Origin: a virus
IMG/VR virus record: IMGVR_UViG_3300023184_000028
Span: 54,551-118,550 of that record
DNA length: 64,000 nt
Direction: 5' to 3' (one strand)
The position numbers and the translations under genes are program-made. This document shows positions 1 through 8,982 of the stretch, in pieces; the stretch's first letter is position 1; each line of letters starts with the position of its first letter. A model generated the notes under the pieces. The model ran no database searches, was not told where the DNA came from, and saw nothing but the letters and a program-made list of their open reading frames with translations.

Positions 1-1
1 C

Positions 2-466
2 CCTATAGTTCATACTGGAACTCAACCTGTGGTTTCTCCTAGTTTAATATACTATGAAGCACAAAAAGTTGATGAATGGGTTGGTGAAAATTATGCCGGA
101 ACATCTGTTAGGGGTGCCGCCAAATACTTAAAAACTGCAGGTAAAATAACATCGTACTATTGGGCATTTGATGTTAACACTTTAGTTAATACCGTATTAA
201 ATTTAGGTCCAGTTGTTGTCGGCACCAATTGGTATTACAATATGTTTTACCCGGTAAATGGTGTTATAAGTGTAGGAGGTTATTACGCTGGCGGTCACGC
301 TTACGTAATAAATGGGGTTGATACAGTAAAAAAACAATTTAGAATAAAAAATAGTTGGGGTCAAACTTGGGGTATTACTGGACATGCTTATATCTCATTT
401 ACGGATATGGCAAGATTAATTTCTGAAAGTGGTGAAATATGTTTGGCAGTAGAAAATAATTTTTAA
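2..466 (+). CDS. Papain-like (C1) cysteine peptidase, C-terminal part (5' end outside window)
   Basis: The reading frame is open from base 2, so the true start lies upstream and only the C-terminal ~155 residues are visible. A GTG at 29 is an internal codon rather than a convincing start. The visible part has the C1 peptidase signature of the second half of the fold: GGHAYVING supplies the catalytic His, and IKNSWGQTWG supplies the catalytic Asn and the following Trp. The catalytic Cys would be in the missing N-terminal half. It sits directly upstream of the adhesin genes, so cleavage of a virion protein or of host surface protein is possible, but that is inference. Family assignment is fairly sure; activity cannot be judged without the Cys. 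Confidence 0.72.
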   Translation, partial: PIVHTGTQPVVSPSLIYYEAQKVDEWVGENYAGTSVRGAAKYLKTAGKITSYYWAFDVNTLVNTVLNLGPVVVGTNWYYNMFYPVNGVISVGGYYAGGHAYVINGVDTVKKQFRIKNSWGQTWGITGHAYISFTDMARLISESGEICLAVENNF

Positions 467-480
467 TAAATAATATTACC

Positions 481-1701
481 ATGAAATGTTATAAATATAC
501 AATTACGAACACGGCAACTACTTGGGTAACATTTGGTTACCATAGTTGCGAAAGTAACTTAATCGTAACTCAAGATGAGTTATTTCCGGGTCAGCATAAA
601 TATGTTTGGGCATACGAAGATACAATAGTATCTGCTTTCCAAACAGGTTATAATCTTAATAATGATACTTTAAACCCAATACCAATTTCAACAGGTGCTA
701 CAACCACTACTACAACCATTCCACCTACACCAACTAATACTGAAACGCCAACGCCAACAAATACTGAAACGCCAACACCGACTCCTACTCCAACATTACC
801 AATGTATTATTACGATGTTAATGGTTATAGTTGCGGAACTCCTTGTAATTTTGCGGGAACATTTGTTGTTAAATCATCAACTCCTTTAACTACCGGATAT
901 TTTTATAATAACCCTGAAAATAGGACATATTCATTTGAAATTTTATCATTAACATCAGAAGTTGTTACAAATTATGATTTATCAACCGAACCTGGATATA
1001 GTGATTGTGTATCGTCTTGTTATGGGCCAACACCCACACCAACTAACACATCTACCCCCACACCAACAGTAACACCAACAATAACACCAACACAAGCACC
1101 TAATTATAGTCAATGTGCGTCAGGGTGGACATTATTAAACTTGGATGTTACAACATATAGAAATGGTGACCCAATTCCTGAAGTAACAGGTAACACAGAA
1201 TGGACTGGTTTGACAACAGGTGCTTGGTGTAATCCTGGAGGTAGTTCAAATCCAAACCCATTGTATGGAAAATTATATAATTGGTATGCAGTAAATGACC
1301 CAAGAGGTCTCGCACCCGAGGGGTATCATATACCAACACAAAGTGAATGGTTAGATTTAATAAATTGCGCCGGAGGAGCATCAATTGCTGGAGGTGAATT
1401 AAAAATGACAGGAAATACTGGTAATTGGGCGCCACCAAATTCAGGTGCAACTAATAGTACTAATTTTTCGGGTTTACCAGCAGGAGTAAGGGCTTCAACA
1501 AATGGAAGTTTTGGGGGAACATATACACAGGCAGGTTTTTGGGCATCAAATGAACAAAGTTCATTAAATGCTATTTCAAATTTTTTAACTTATTCAAGTA
1601 CTAATGTTTCTTCTGTAAATTCACCAAAAAGTAGAGGACTTAGTGTTAGATTAATACAAGACCCAACAACAACACCAACACCAACTCCAACAATAACGTA
1701 A
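481..1701 (+). CDS. Adhesin/tail-fibre protein with Pro-Thr linkers and FISUMP domain
   Basis: This 406-residue protein is modular. Residues 1-65 form a Cys-containing N-terminal domain that also starts the protein at 8994 (CYKYTI.N ... KYVWAYED). Residues about 67-107 are a Thr/Pro-rich linker of PTPTNTE units. Residues 108-180 form a Cys-rich small domain, and 183-207 are a second PTPT linker. Residues about 210-392 match the Fibrobacter succinogenes major paralogous (FISUMP) domain: LYNWYAVND, GLAPEGYHIPTQSEW and GFWASNE are visible. The protein ends in a third PT tail. FISUMP domains occur mainly in Bacteroidetes/Fibrobacteres surface proteins, so a host-binding role is likely. The start ATG follows the peptidase stop by 14 bases. 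The linkers resemble O-glycosylated mucin-like stalks. Confidence 0.75.
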   Translation: MKCYKYTITNTATTWVTFGYHSCESNLIVTQDELFPGQHKYVWAYEDTIVSAFQTGYNLNNDTLNPIPISTGATTTTTTIPPTPTNTETPTPTNTETPTPTPTPTLPMYYYDVNGYSCGTPCNFAGTFVVKSSTPLTTGYFYNNPENRTYSFEILSLTSEVVTNYDLSTEPGYSDCVSSCYGPTPTPTNTSTPTPTVTPTITPTQAPNYSQCASGWTLLNLDVTTYRNGDPIPEVTGNTEWTGLTTGAWCNPGGSSNPNPLYGKLYNWYAVNDPRGLAPEGYHIPTQSEWLDLINCAGGASIAGGELKMTGNTGNWAPPNSGATNSTNFSGLPAGVRASTNGSFGGTYTQAGFWASNEQSSLNAISNFLTYSSTNVSSVNSPKSRGLSVRLIQDPTTTPTPTPTIT

Positions 1702-1728
1702 AAAAAGTAAATAATAAAACAATAAAAG

Positions 1729-1737
1729 ATATTTATA
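1729..1737 (+). promoter_or_regulatory. TATTTAT-type promoter motif
   Basis: ATATTTATA lies 17 bases before the beta-helix fibre ATG. It is one of about 18 matches that sit just before transcription-unit starts; no -35 box is evident. Confidence 0.5.
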
Positions 1738-1754
1738 AATAAAATAGAAAAATT

Positions 1755-4232
1755 ATGTTAACAGGAAAAACCATAGGACAATTAACTTATTTGGAAGTAC
1801 CAACACCAGATACTTTAATACCCGTAGAATTAAGCGGAGCCACATATCATATTGACTTCTCGGCAATCACTACAGGAGGACTTATTGAAGTAACTTACTC
1901 TGAACTTGTAGATAAAATTAATGGTGAAACATTAACAAAAGGTACTCATTATATCATAACTGATTTCCAAACTTGTTATGATGTTCCTGAATATTATGTA
2001 AATGGTAATCCTAAAGGAAGTAATGTAATACAATACAATCAAGGCAATATTGAACCTATTATTGTTTTCGCAACAAGTATTAGTACAATTAGTTCTACCG
2101 CATATCAACCATCATATCCAAATGATAGAATCCAGTATGATTGGACTTTTAATATGACACCAAATACAGGTGGGATTGCTCTTGGTAGAATAACAGAAAG
2201 AATTGATGAATATAACAATAGAACCGACTATGACCACAGAACCATACTTTTTAATAGATTTAAATCATACAATAAAGGCTCTCAATTAACGGGGACTATC
2301 AATAGTTATGATTCCTCAACGGGTATAATAACAGGTAATGGTACTTTATTTTTAGGTGAAGTAGAAATTGGGGACATACTATTTTTTGAATATCAAGGAT
2401 ATATGGTGGGTGTTAGGGTTTATAGTGCTAGTACAAATACCACAATATTAGTTATTGTTGACCCGTCATTTGGAAGCACAATAAACTTCACAGGTGGACT
2501 TATTCCTTTCTACGCATCAACACCAACAGGTAATTACTACGAATATAAAGAGGTTTATATTGGACAAAAAAATGAAGAAGACTGGGATAATTTTTTAACT
2601 TTTAATTTAGATGGAAGTGCAATACATAACTATATTGGTGATTATTCTAAATTTTATCTTGATGAAATCGGAAGTAACTCAGGATTTTTATTGGCAAATA
2701 ATGTGTTTTATGGTAATAGAACTTATTCAAATACTATTGGTGATAGGTCTTATAACAATACGGGAACATATTGGTTTGCAAGAAATACAATTGCCGGTAG
2801 ATTTTATAACAATGTAATTCATAATAATGGTTTTTATAGTAATAGTATTGGAGAATATTTTGATAATAACATTATTAAAGGTTATATGTATGAAAATACA
2901 ATTGAACAATACTTTGAGAATAATGAAATTTATAGGGACTTTTATAGTAATCAAATTGGTAACTATTTTGATTATAATACAACATACCATTATTTTTACG
3001 ATAATAAAATAGGTGTTTATTTTGAAAATAACACTATTGGTCAAGAAGACATATATTATGAATTTTATTCAAACAAAATAAATAATAATTTTAAAGGTAA
3101 TTTATTTCTTGGTGATTTTTCTCTTAATACTGTCGATTCTAATGTTGTGGGTAATCATTTTTCAGGTTATACTGTGGCAAATAAAATAGGTTTAGAAACA
3201 AATTATAATGACTTTTCAGATGTTGTGACAGGAAATGATTTAAAAGGGAATTTTTATGAAAACACTATTGACGGTTCATTTGACGGAAATACTATTGGAT
3301 TTACGTTTCACGATAACTCAATAGTTGGTACTCTACAAGGAAATAAGTTTGGCTATGAAACTTCAGGTAATACTATTACAGGATATTTCACAGGTAATAC
3401 TGTTGGAAATTATTTTAATAATAATGAATTTTCAGGTGAAACCACAGAAAACATAATAGGTGATTTATGTTATGAAAACCAAATATTAAACTATTTTGAG
3501 GGTAATAACATATCTTATGGTTTTAAAGGTAATCTTATTTTAGAACCATTTGCATTTAACAATGTGGGTCTTGGATTCACCGCAAATCAAATATCTGGCC
3601 AGACAATATTTAATACGTTTGGTGACGCAACCGCAGGAAACGATTTCTTAGGTAATTTTATAAGTAATAAAATAAGTAATTTGTTTGTAGAAAATTCGGT
3701 TGGCAGTGATTTTAGTCTTAATACTATTGGAGAATCATTTGGTTTTAATATTATCGGTAATTCATTTGGAGCAAACACAGTTGGAATAGGATTCCAATAT
3801 AACACCATCGGTAATGAATTTGAAAGTAATTATATTGGTGATATATTTTCCGGAAATACCATAGGTAATAGTTTTGGATATGGAGCTGTCTCAAGTCAAA
3901 AAAATATTGTAGGTGATAATTTTATTGCCAATACAATAGGAGAACATTTTTATAATAATAGAATTAGTAATAATTTTAACCTTAATACTGTTGATAACTA
4001 TTTCCAATGGAATATTGTTGATACCATAGTTGGCGATACTTGTTTAACTACGGGTGTTTTGTACGAACCAACTACGGTTAATATCTTTAAAAATAGAAAT
4101 CTTGATAATAGATTGTCGTATTATGATGAGTTAGATGTATTAACAATAGAAACATTAACTGAAGCACCTTGTAATGACTTTGTGACTTTAGACATACCAG
4201 AGAATGATTTGAATTTTGGATTAATATTATAA
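1755..4232 (+). CDS. Tail-fibre-like protein with long beta-helix repeat region
   Basis: The 825-residue protein begins with a short motif (KTIGQLTYLEVPTPDTLIPV) that matches the N-terminus of the protein at 7857, probably a shared attachment or trimerisation segment. From about residue 290 to 760 it consists of dozens of degenerate 10-11 residue repeats of the type NTIG..F..N, with Asn, Ile, Gly and Phe/Tyr at fixed places. This pattern fits a parallel beta-helix or similar beta-solenoid shaft. No enzymatic motif is recognised. It is flanked by other fibre-like genes and preceded by a TATTTAT promoter motif at 1729-1737. Function as a receptor-binding or side-fibre shaft is inferred from architecture and context. 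Confidence 0.65.
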   Translation: MLTGKTIGQLTYLEVPTPDTLIPVELSGATYHIDFSAITTGGLIEVTYSELVDKINGETLTKGTHYIITDFQTCYDVPEYYVNGNPKGSNVIQYNQGNIEPIIVFATSISTISSTAYQPSYPNDRIQYDWTFNMTPNTGGIALGRITERIDEYNNRTDYDHRTILFNRFKSYNKGSQLTGTINSYDSSTGIITGNGTLFLGEVEIGDILFFEYQGYMVGVRVYSASTNTTILVIVDPSFGSTINFTGGLIPFYASTPTGNYYEYKEVYIGQKNEEDWDNFLTFNLDGSAIHNYIGDYSKFYLDEIGSNSGFLLANNVFYGNRTYSNTIGDRSYNNTGTYWFARNTIAGRFYNNVIHNNGFYSNSIGEYFDNNIIKGYMYENTIEQYFENNEIYRDFYSNQIGNYFDYNTTYHYFYDNKIGVYFENNTIGQEDIYYEFYSNKINNNFKGNLFLGDFSLNTVDSNVVGNHFSGYTVANKIGLETNYNDFSDVVTGNDLKGNFYENTIDGSFDGNTIGFTFHDNSIVGTLQGNKFGYETSGNTITGYFTGNTVGNYFNNNEFSGETTENIIGDLCYENQILNYFEGNNISYGFKGNLILEPFAFNNVGLGFTANQISGQTIFNTFGDATAGNDFLGNFISNKISNLFVENSVGSDFSLNTIGESFGFNIIGNSFGANTVGIGFQYNTIGNEFESNYIGDIFSGNTIGNSFGYGAVSSQKNIVGDNFIANTIGEHFYNNRISNNFNLNTVDNYFQWNIVDTIVGDTCLTTGVLYEPTTVNIFKNRNLDNRLSYYDELDVLTIETLTEAPCNDFVTLDIPENDLNFGLIL

Positions 4233-4257
4233 TAAATAAAAAATAAAAAATAAAAAA

Positions 4258-5334
4258 ATGATACAAGGAATTAGAATAACAAGTACAAATTTATCAGGTG
4301 CCACCGCCGATGTAACTTTTTATCCAACAACAGGTGGCTCAACTTCTTTAGGTACTCAAACGGTACCTTTTGATAACATTAGTGATTATCCTTACGGTAC
4401 TTATGATTTATCAATTGCCGAATACGATAGAACCTATGAAATAGAAGTACCAGCACCCTTAACAGGCCAAAGTGCGTATACTGATACGGTAAGGGGAGTT
4501 ACAGTAGATGGCGGAGCACAACCATTCTCAGGTGCGGTATTATCTGAGGTGTGGGGTACATATACAACAGAATATATCACAAATGAAGGTATACCATCTA
4601 CAGACATTGTTTTAGCGGAAGGTATTTGTTCAGATGATGTGGATGCATCAAAAGTACCCGGAAATATTGGTGGATGGCCAACCAGTATTAATTCATTTTT
4701 AGGACCGTTTATGTCCGGTGGATTGGCAGGTTATCCGTTTGTTGGTAGTGTTGGGTTTGGAGCATTTGCAAGTCACGTAGCAACAACTCTTGGTGGAACC
4801 TTGTTTGTTACAAGTATGCCACATATTGGTGTAACTGAAGAAGGTAGTTCAGGTAGAATGTTACGTAGAGGTAAATCCGATAGTTTGACTGATAATACTT
4901 GTGGTGCTGTATGGGGTGCAATTAACCAAGTTGTAAATGTATTAAGTACCGCACCAAGTCAAGATAATCCACCATTTGACAATGGTAATTATTCTTTTTG
5001 GAAATTAACAGATATTTTATGGCCGTATAAATCAACCTTAACAGGTTTTACAGGTACTGCTGAAGAAATATATAATAAACAAATGATATTTGCTACAGAA
5101 ACTATTAGGGATTCCGCATATCAGTATGTTATTGACTATTTACCAGGTGCAACCGAAGCAAATACAGAAAATGATGTATATTTTTTAAGCGGTATTTTTA
5201 TTAATAGTGATGTTAGTACGGGTACAACACAATTTGAATCATATGTTGTTGTTGATAAAGTTATGAAATATGTGTTTGACGACCAATGGTATGATATAAC
5301 TGGCGATTATTTGGCGGGATTACCAATTGACTAA
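4258..5334 (+). CDS. Virion-associated protein with N-terminal small beta domain, otherwise unknown
   Basis: Residues about 5-62 form a small beta-rich domain (NLSGATADVTFYPTTGG ... LGTQTVPF ... YGTYDLSI) that recurs as nearly the whole of two short proteins at 7589 and 8755. The remaining ~295 residues are not recognised. They are rich in Gly, Ser and Thr with long stretches of small residues (for example PFMSGGLAGYPFVGSVGFGAFASH) and have no clear transmembrane segment or catalytic motif. Its place between a beta-helix fibre and other fibre-like genes suggests a virion adhesin or fibre accessory protein. That role is inferred from neighbours only. Confidence 0.45.
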   Translation: MIQGIRITSTNLSGATADVTFYPTTGGSTSLGTQTVPFDNISDYPYGTYDLSIAEYDRTYEIEVPAPLTGQSAYTDTVRGVTVDGGAQPFSGAVLSEVWGTYTTEYITNEGIPSTDIVLAEGICSDDVDASKVPGNIGGWPTSINSFLGPFMSGGLAGYPFVGSVGFGAFASHVATTLGGTLFVTSMPHIGVTEEGSSGRMLRRGKSDSLTDNTCGAVWGAINQVVNVLSTAPSQDNPPFDNGNYSFWKLTDILWPYKSTLTGFTGTAEEIYNKQMIFATETIRDSAYQYVIDYLPGATEANTENDVYFLSGIFINSDVSTGTTQFESYVVVDKVMKYVFDDQWYDITGDYLAGLPID

Positions 5335-5360
5335 ATAAATTAAAATAAAAAATAATAATT

Positions 5361-5627
5361 ATGAGAATTTGTATATTATGTGAAGAATCTAAAGTTTCAC
5401 AAGCAAGAGAAAAAATGAAAAATAATAATATCTTAAAAATAGATTTATCCCCAACCGGAGAATTACCCGCAACACATAAGTTATGTGTTATGGCAGTAAC
5501 CGAAGAAAGGGCGAAACAACTTATGGATTCCGCCGAATTAACAATAATTGAGGCAATGAACCCAAGTGAATTTTTGGAAAAACATAATCTAAAAAAAATC
5601 GGCAAATACGGAATTGGAAACCTATAA
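5361..5627 (+). CDS. Small protein of unknown function, translationally coupled to oxygenase
   Basis: This 88-residue protein is not recognised. It is charged and predicted mixed alpha/beta, with two Cys near the N-terminus (ICILCEESK), and has no transmembrane segment. The start is an ATG after an A-rich leader (AATAATTATG), the usual arrangement in this genome. Its last 14 bases overlap the TTG start of the 2OG-Fe(II) oxygenase gene, so the two are probably translated together. A partner, substrate adaptor or regulator of the oxygenase is possible but unproven. Confidence 0.5.
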   Translation: MRICILCEESKVSQAREKMKNNNILKIDLSPTGELPATHKLCVMAVTEERAKQLMDSAELTIIEAMNPSEFLEKHNLKKIGKYGIGNL

Positions 5628-6234
5628 GATAAAAAAAAATTTCATCACAAAGGATGAATCAAACCAAATAGTAAATTGGTTAGATTCTGTTAACCATACA
5701 GGTGATGATAGTAATTACCATCTTACAGAGCTCTCCAAAGTATTAAAAGGTAAATCTTGTATTTTTGATATTTCAAATACATCATTAACAAATTATATCA
5801 CAAAATTCCAATCAATATCAGACGTATCTAAAAACCCTTTACCTGATTTTATTCATAACATAATAGATAGAATATCAGAAGAGTTTAATTTTCCAAAAGA
5901 TAATATTTTTCTTCAGGCGGTTGATATGAATAAAGGGGGAAAAATTAACCCACATTATGATGCATCTCTTGATGGATATGTTAATTATAAATGTAACATT
6001 AGTGTATTGTCAGAAGATTATGATTTATTTTTAGACAAAGAGTCAATTAAAATACAAGAAACTGATTTATACGGATTTGAGGCCTCATTATATAAACATT
6101 GGACAAACGAGTTTAATTCAAGAAGAGTTTTTTTAAGTTTTGGGTTTTTATTAAAATATGAAGATGTGGGTAGAGATATAAACGACCCGAGAGTTAGATT
6201 AAGTAAAAGAATTGAGAAATACTTTCAAAAATAA
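5614..6234 (+). CDS. 2OG-Fe(II) oxygenase-like protein
   Basis: The 206-residue protein has the arrangement of a small 2-oxoglutarate/Fe(II) dioxygenase. NPHYDAS supplies the HxD pair (His114, Asp116), LYKHW the distal His162, and SRRVFLSFGF an Arg (170/171) followed by a beta strand, as in prolyl-hydroxylase-like enzymes. The frame has no early ATG; the best start is TTG at 5614, overlapping the upstream gene by 14 bases. It lies among tail-fibre genes and some 4 kb before a glycosyltransferase island. Hydroxylation of a virion protein, for example Pro in the PT linkers, is an attractive inference. The substrate cannot be read from sequence, and modification of another protein or a nucleobase remains possible. 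Confidence 0.65.
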   Translation: METYKIKKNFITKDESNQIVNWLDSVNHTGDDSNYHLTELSKVLKGKSCIFDISNTSLTNYITKFQSISDVSKNPLPDFIHNIIDRISEEFNFPKDNIFLQAVDMNKGGKINPHYDASLDGYVNYKCNISVLSEDYDLFLDKESIKIQETDLYGFEASLYKHWTNEFNSRRVFLSFGFLLKYEDVGRDINDPRVRLSKRIEKYFQK

Positions 6235-6235
6235 A

Positions 6236-6244
6236 ATATTTATT
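6236..6244 (+). promoter_or_regulatory. TATTTAT-type promoter motif
   Basis: ATATTTATT lies 12 bases before the fibre-like gene at 6257. Confidence 0.45.
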
Positions 6245-6256
6245 AAATAAAGAAAA

Positions 6257-7228
6257 ATGGGAACAAAATACATTGTAAATAACGTAACAGAACAAACTAT
6301 AACAGGTGATTTAAAAATCAACGGAAATATAGTCGTCACAGGTTCAACAACAAATAATAGTATAGGTACTTATAAAGCATTATTAAGTCAAACAGGTTCA
6401 TTAACAGGGACTAGCGTGGGTGACTTTGGTGGTCAATTAATAATTGGTGAAACATATACTATTACAAATTATCAAACTGGTGATACTTTTACTAATGTTG
6501 CTGATGTAATAAGTGGTACTATTAACACAAGCGGTTGTGTATTTATCGCAATTGCAGATGTACCGTCAAATTGGTCAAATAGTTCTGAATTAGTATCAGA
6601 TGGTGATATTGTTTCCCGTGTTTTAGAAAATTCACTAGGTTTTGATATTGATTGGATTCATAATGATACTGGTTATTACATTGGGTATCGTTCTGGACTT
6701 CCTTTTACATACTTTAATGAATTTCCGAGAAATGATATATATACGAATGCCCAATCAATATATCCTTTTAATTATTTTGGTTGTCCTTTTTCACCACTTT
6801 TAACAATTGGTGTTGGTAGTGATTATTCACCTAATGATTCTTTATATTTATCTGTCACTGATGTGTGTGCAGGTCCAGGTCCTGCGTATTTAGATAACTT
6901 ACTATACTTTACACCTATTCAAATACAATTTAAAAAAGAATATCTTGATATATATGGTGCACTTGATGCTTCTTTTCCTTTTAATTATGTGAGCTTGGCA
7001 TTATTTTGTAATGGTAGTTATTTAACCGATATTTATGCTGACGATACATCTTATGTTAATAACATGTCTGAATTAATAACACTATTAAATAATGACCCAG
7101 AAAGTAAAGTATATGATATATCATTCTCTGAAGGTGGTCCAGGCGGTATTACAATGAGAATGTCAAAAGATATTAAAAATTTATATTGTGAGGGTGAATT
7201 AACATTTTTAATTTATAGTAACATTTAA
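6257..7228 (+). CDS. Tail-fibre-like protein
   Basis: The 323-residue protein has an N-terminal segment typical of phage fibre heads (TITGDLKINGNIVVTGSTTNN). This segment also occurs internally in the protein at 7857 (LTINGDLIVTGNT). Both proteins continue with a related stretch (LSQTG ... ENSLGFDIDWIHNDTGYY against ISQTG ... ENTLGFTPVWEYISAGTY), so their C-terminal halves are paralogous. It has no catalytic motif and no membrane segment. A TATTTAT motif at 6236-6244 lies 12 bases before the ATG, so a new transcription unit may begin here. It is interpreted as a structural fibre or its tip; the exact place in the virion is unknown. Confidence 0.55.
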   Translation: MGTKYIVNNVTEQTITGDLKINGNIVVTGSTTNNSIGTYKALLSQTGSLTGTSVGDFGGQLIIGETYTITNYQTGDTFTNVADVISGTINTSGCVFIAIADVPSNWSNSSELVSDGDIVSRVLENSLGFDIDWIHNDTGYYIGYRSGLPFTYFNEFPRNDIYTNAQSIYPFNYFGCPFSPLLTIGVGSDYSPNDSLYLSVTDVCAGPGPAYLDNLLYFTPIQIQFKKEYLDIYGALDASFPFNYVSLALFCNGSYLTDIYADDTSYVNNMSELITLLNNDPESKVYDISFSEGGPGGITMRMSKDIKNLYCEGELTFLIYSNI

Positions 7229-7240
7229 AAAAATAAAATT

Positions 7241-7582
7241 ATGATAAAGATAATAAAAAGAACAACAGACAATAAATACCTTAAATCAGTTGAAACTGAA
7301 ACATGGGTTGATAATGTTAAAGACGCATTTGAAATGACATACCTAGAGTGTGAATCTGCTAAAGCAGCATTAAATGGTTTGTTTTTACCAGAACAATTAC
7401 AAGTAATTGTTAATCCTCAAAAAAGTAAACCAATGACAGATGAAGAAATATCACAGATGTCTGCAATGAGACCAAGAAAAAACGTATTACCAAAATCGCA
7501 ACCTATGATGATGAATAATAAAGTAAGTAAAAAAGAAGAGTATCTAAAAAGTTTAGATATAAGTAAATTTTTTAAAAAATAA
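7241..7582 (+). CDS. Unknown protein, possible fibre accessory
   Basis: This 113-residue protein is not recognised. The N-terminal half is mixed alpha/beta (KIIKRTTDNKYLKSVETETW); the C-terminal half is Met-, Lys- and Pro-rich and probably flexible, ending in a basic helix (SLDISKFFKK). It has no Cys cluster, signal peptide or transmembrane segment. It is tightly packed between two fibre-type genes (12 bases upstream, 6 downstream) in the same direction. A small fibre chaperone or connector would suit the place but is only a guess. Confidence 0.45.
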   Translation: MIKIIKRTTDNKYLKSVETETWVDNVKDAFEMTYLECESAKAALNGLFLPEQLQVIVNPQKSKPMTDEEISQMSAMRPRKNVLPKSQPMMMNNKVSKKEEYLKSLDISKFFKK

Positions 7583-7588
7583 ATTACT

Positions 7589-7849
7589 TTGTACGCAGTA
7601 AAATTAAATAGCAATTTATATAGTGGTCAGACGGCTAATATTATCTTTAGTCCTGATACAGGAGGTACTGTAGATATTGGTTCTGTGGTTATACCATATG
7701 ATTTTTTTGTTGATTATTATTATGGTGTCTATAGCTTTTCATTTCCTGACATAAACAAAAATTGTTTTTTATATCTTAATGACCACTATTTATTATTGGA
7801 AAATGGATATAATTTACTACAAGAAGACGGTTCAACGATAATTATATAA
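7589..7849 (+). CDS. Small beta-domain protein, paralogue of 8755 and of the N-terminus at 4258
   Basis: The 86-residue protein consists almost entirely of the small domain seen twice more in this region: NLYSGQTANIIFSPDTGG, then IGSVVIPYD and YYGVYSFSFPD. The only start available is TTG at 7589, six bases after the previous stop. The C-terminal tail (LLENGYNLLQEDGSTIII) ends in hydrophobic residues but is too short for a membrane anchor. No enzyme motif is visible. Repeated use of the domain next to different fibre genes suggests a clip-on structural or connector module. Function is unknown. Confidence 0.55.
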   Translation: MYAVKLNSNLYSGQTANIIFSPDTGGTVDIGSVVIPYDFFVDYYYGVYSFSFPDINKNCFLYLNDHYLLLENGYNLLQEDGSTIII

Positions 7850-7856
7850 AAAGATT

Positions 7857-8753
7857 ATGGCAAGTTTAAAAATAAGTCAACTACCCTCATTAAGTGCAAT
7901 AACAGGTACTGATATAATACCTATTGTAAGTTCAGGTGATACTTATAAAGTATCTTATAGTTTATTATCAAATGGTGATTATCAATTATTTAGAAATAAA
8001 ACAATAAGTCAATCAGGATTTACATTTACCTTTGCTGGTAACTTAAATAGTAAATTAATTATATCTCAAAAATTTGAACAAGGATTGGGTAATAACGCCT
8101 TTGGTATTTATTCTCACGCTCAAGGACAAAATACAATAGCATATGGCGATTATTCTCACTCAGAGGGGTATGGTACAAAATCTACTGCTGCGTACTCTTT
8201 TGTACATGGATATAATAGTGAATCTTTAGGAAATTATTCTTTTACATCAGGTATTGGAACATTTACCTCAGCACAAGGACAGGCAGTATTTGGTAAGTAT
8301 AACACAACAGGTAATACAAGTTCTTTATTCGTTATTGGTAATGGAACCAGTGTTTTTACTAGACGAGATTTAGCATTATTTAATTCAACAGGACTTACAA
8401 TAAATGGTGATTTAATTGTCACAGGAAATACTAATATTAAACCTTATAGTGTTTATATTGGTTTAATATCTCAAACGGGTACATCGGCACCTACTGATGT
8501 TGTTTTAGAAAACACATTAGGATTTACACCTGTTTGGGAATATATATCAGCAGGAACATATAGTGTTAGTCAAACAGACGCTTTTCCAATAGAAAAAGTG
8601 TATGTTAACACACCATTAATGGTTAATAACGATATTACAGATTATTACGCAATAGATAATACTTATTTTCCAAACACATTAATTGTTAGAACATTAAGCG
8701 GTCTTGATGATTCGTTATACTATTCACCAATTGAAATAAGAGTTTACAACTAA
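7857..8753 (+). CDS. Tail-fibre protein with YadA-head-like repeats
   Basis: The 298-residue protein starts with the same attachment-like motif as the fibre at 1755 (LKISQLPSLSAITGTDIIPI). Residues about 80-145 are 14-16 residue repeats of the form GIYSHAQGQNTIAYGDYSHSEGYGTKS, the left-handed beta-roll pattern of YadA-type trimeric adhesin heads. A stretch like that at 6257 follows (LTINGDLIVTGNT) and then a related C-terminal domain. YadA-head repeats form trimeric stalks in bacterial adhesins and in phage fibres, so a trimeric receptor-binding fibre is likely. The ATG follows the previous stop by seven bases. Confidence 0.7.
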   Translation: MASLKISQLPSLSAITGTDIIPIVSSGDTYKVSYSLLSNGDYQLFRNKTISQSGFTFTFAGNLNSKLIISQKFEQGLGNNAFGIYSHAQGQNTIAYGDYSHSEGYGTKSTAAYSFVHGYNSESLGNYSFTSGIGTFTSAQGQAVFGKYNTTGNTSSLFVIGNGTSVFTRRDLALFNSTGLTINGDLIVTGNTNIKPYSVYIGLISQTGTSAPTDVVLENTLGFTPVWEYISAGTYSVSQTDAFPIEKVYVNTPLMVNNDITDYYAIDNTYFPNTLIVRTLSGLDDSLYYSPIEIRVYN

Positions 8754-8754
8754 T

Positions 8755-8982
8755 ATGAGCACATCAACCACCATAACACTTGAAAGTATAAATTATAGTG
8801 GTGAGTCAGCTTCCATTATTTTTAGGCCGATTGGAGACACTGTGTCAATTAATTTAGGTACTCAAATACTTCCATACGTATTTGACCCATCAATTTTAGA
8901 ACCATCCAAAACTATTTATGGACAATATGTAATTAAGACCTCAACAGGGAATTGTTCATATAACTTATTTGTGGTTAAGTAA
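8755..8982 (+). CDS. Small beta-domain protein, third copy of the fibre-region module
   Basis: The 75-residue protein repeats the small domain found at 4258 and 7589: INYSGESASIIFRPIGDT, INLGTQILPYVF, then YGQYVIKTSTGNC. The start ATG lies one base after the preceding stop, implying coupled translation with the YadA-like fibre. No signal peptide or membrane segment is seen. Together the three copies show a domain duplicated beside three different fibre-type genes. A connector, chaperone or decoration role is inferred only from that arrangement. Confidence 0.55.
   Translation: MSTSTTITLESINYSGESASIIFRPIGDTVSINLGTQILPYVFDPSILEPSKTIYGQYVIKTSTGNCSYNLFVVK

Noticed and set aside
2700-4050. Regular short repeats that might suggest a CRISPR array
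   Set aside because: The repeats are coding, degenerate at the DNA level and have a 30-33 base period without unique spacers.
5261-5605. 114-codon frame on the minus strand
   Set aside because: It runs antisense through the end of 4258 and the small gene at 5361; no motif or promoter supports it.
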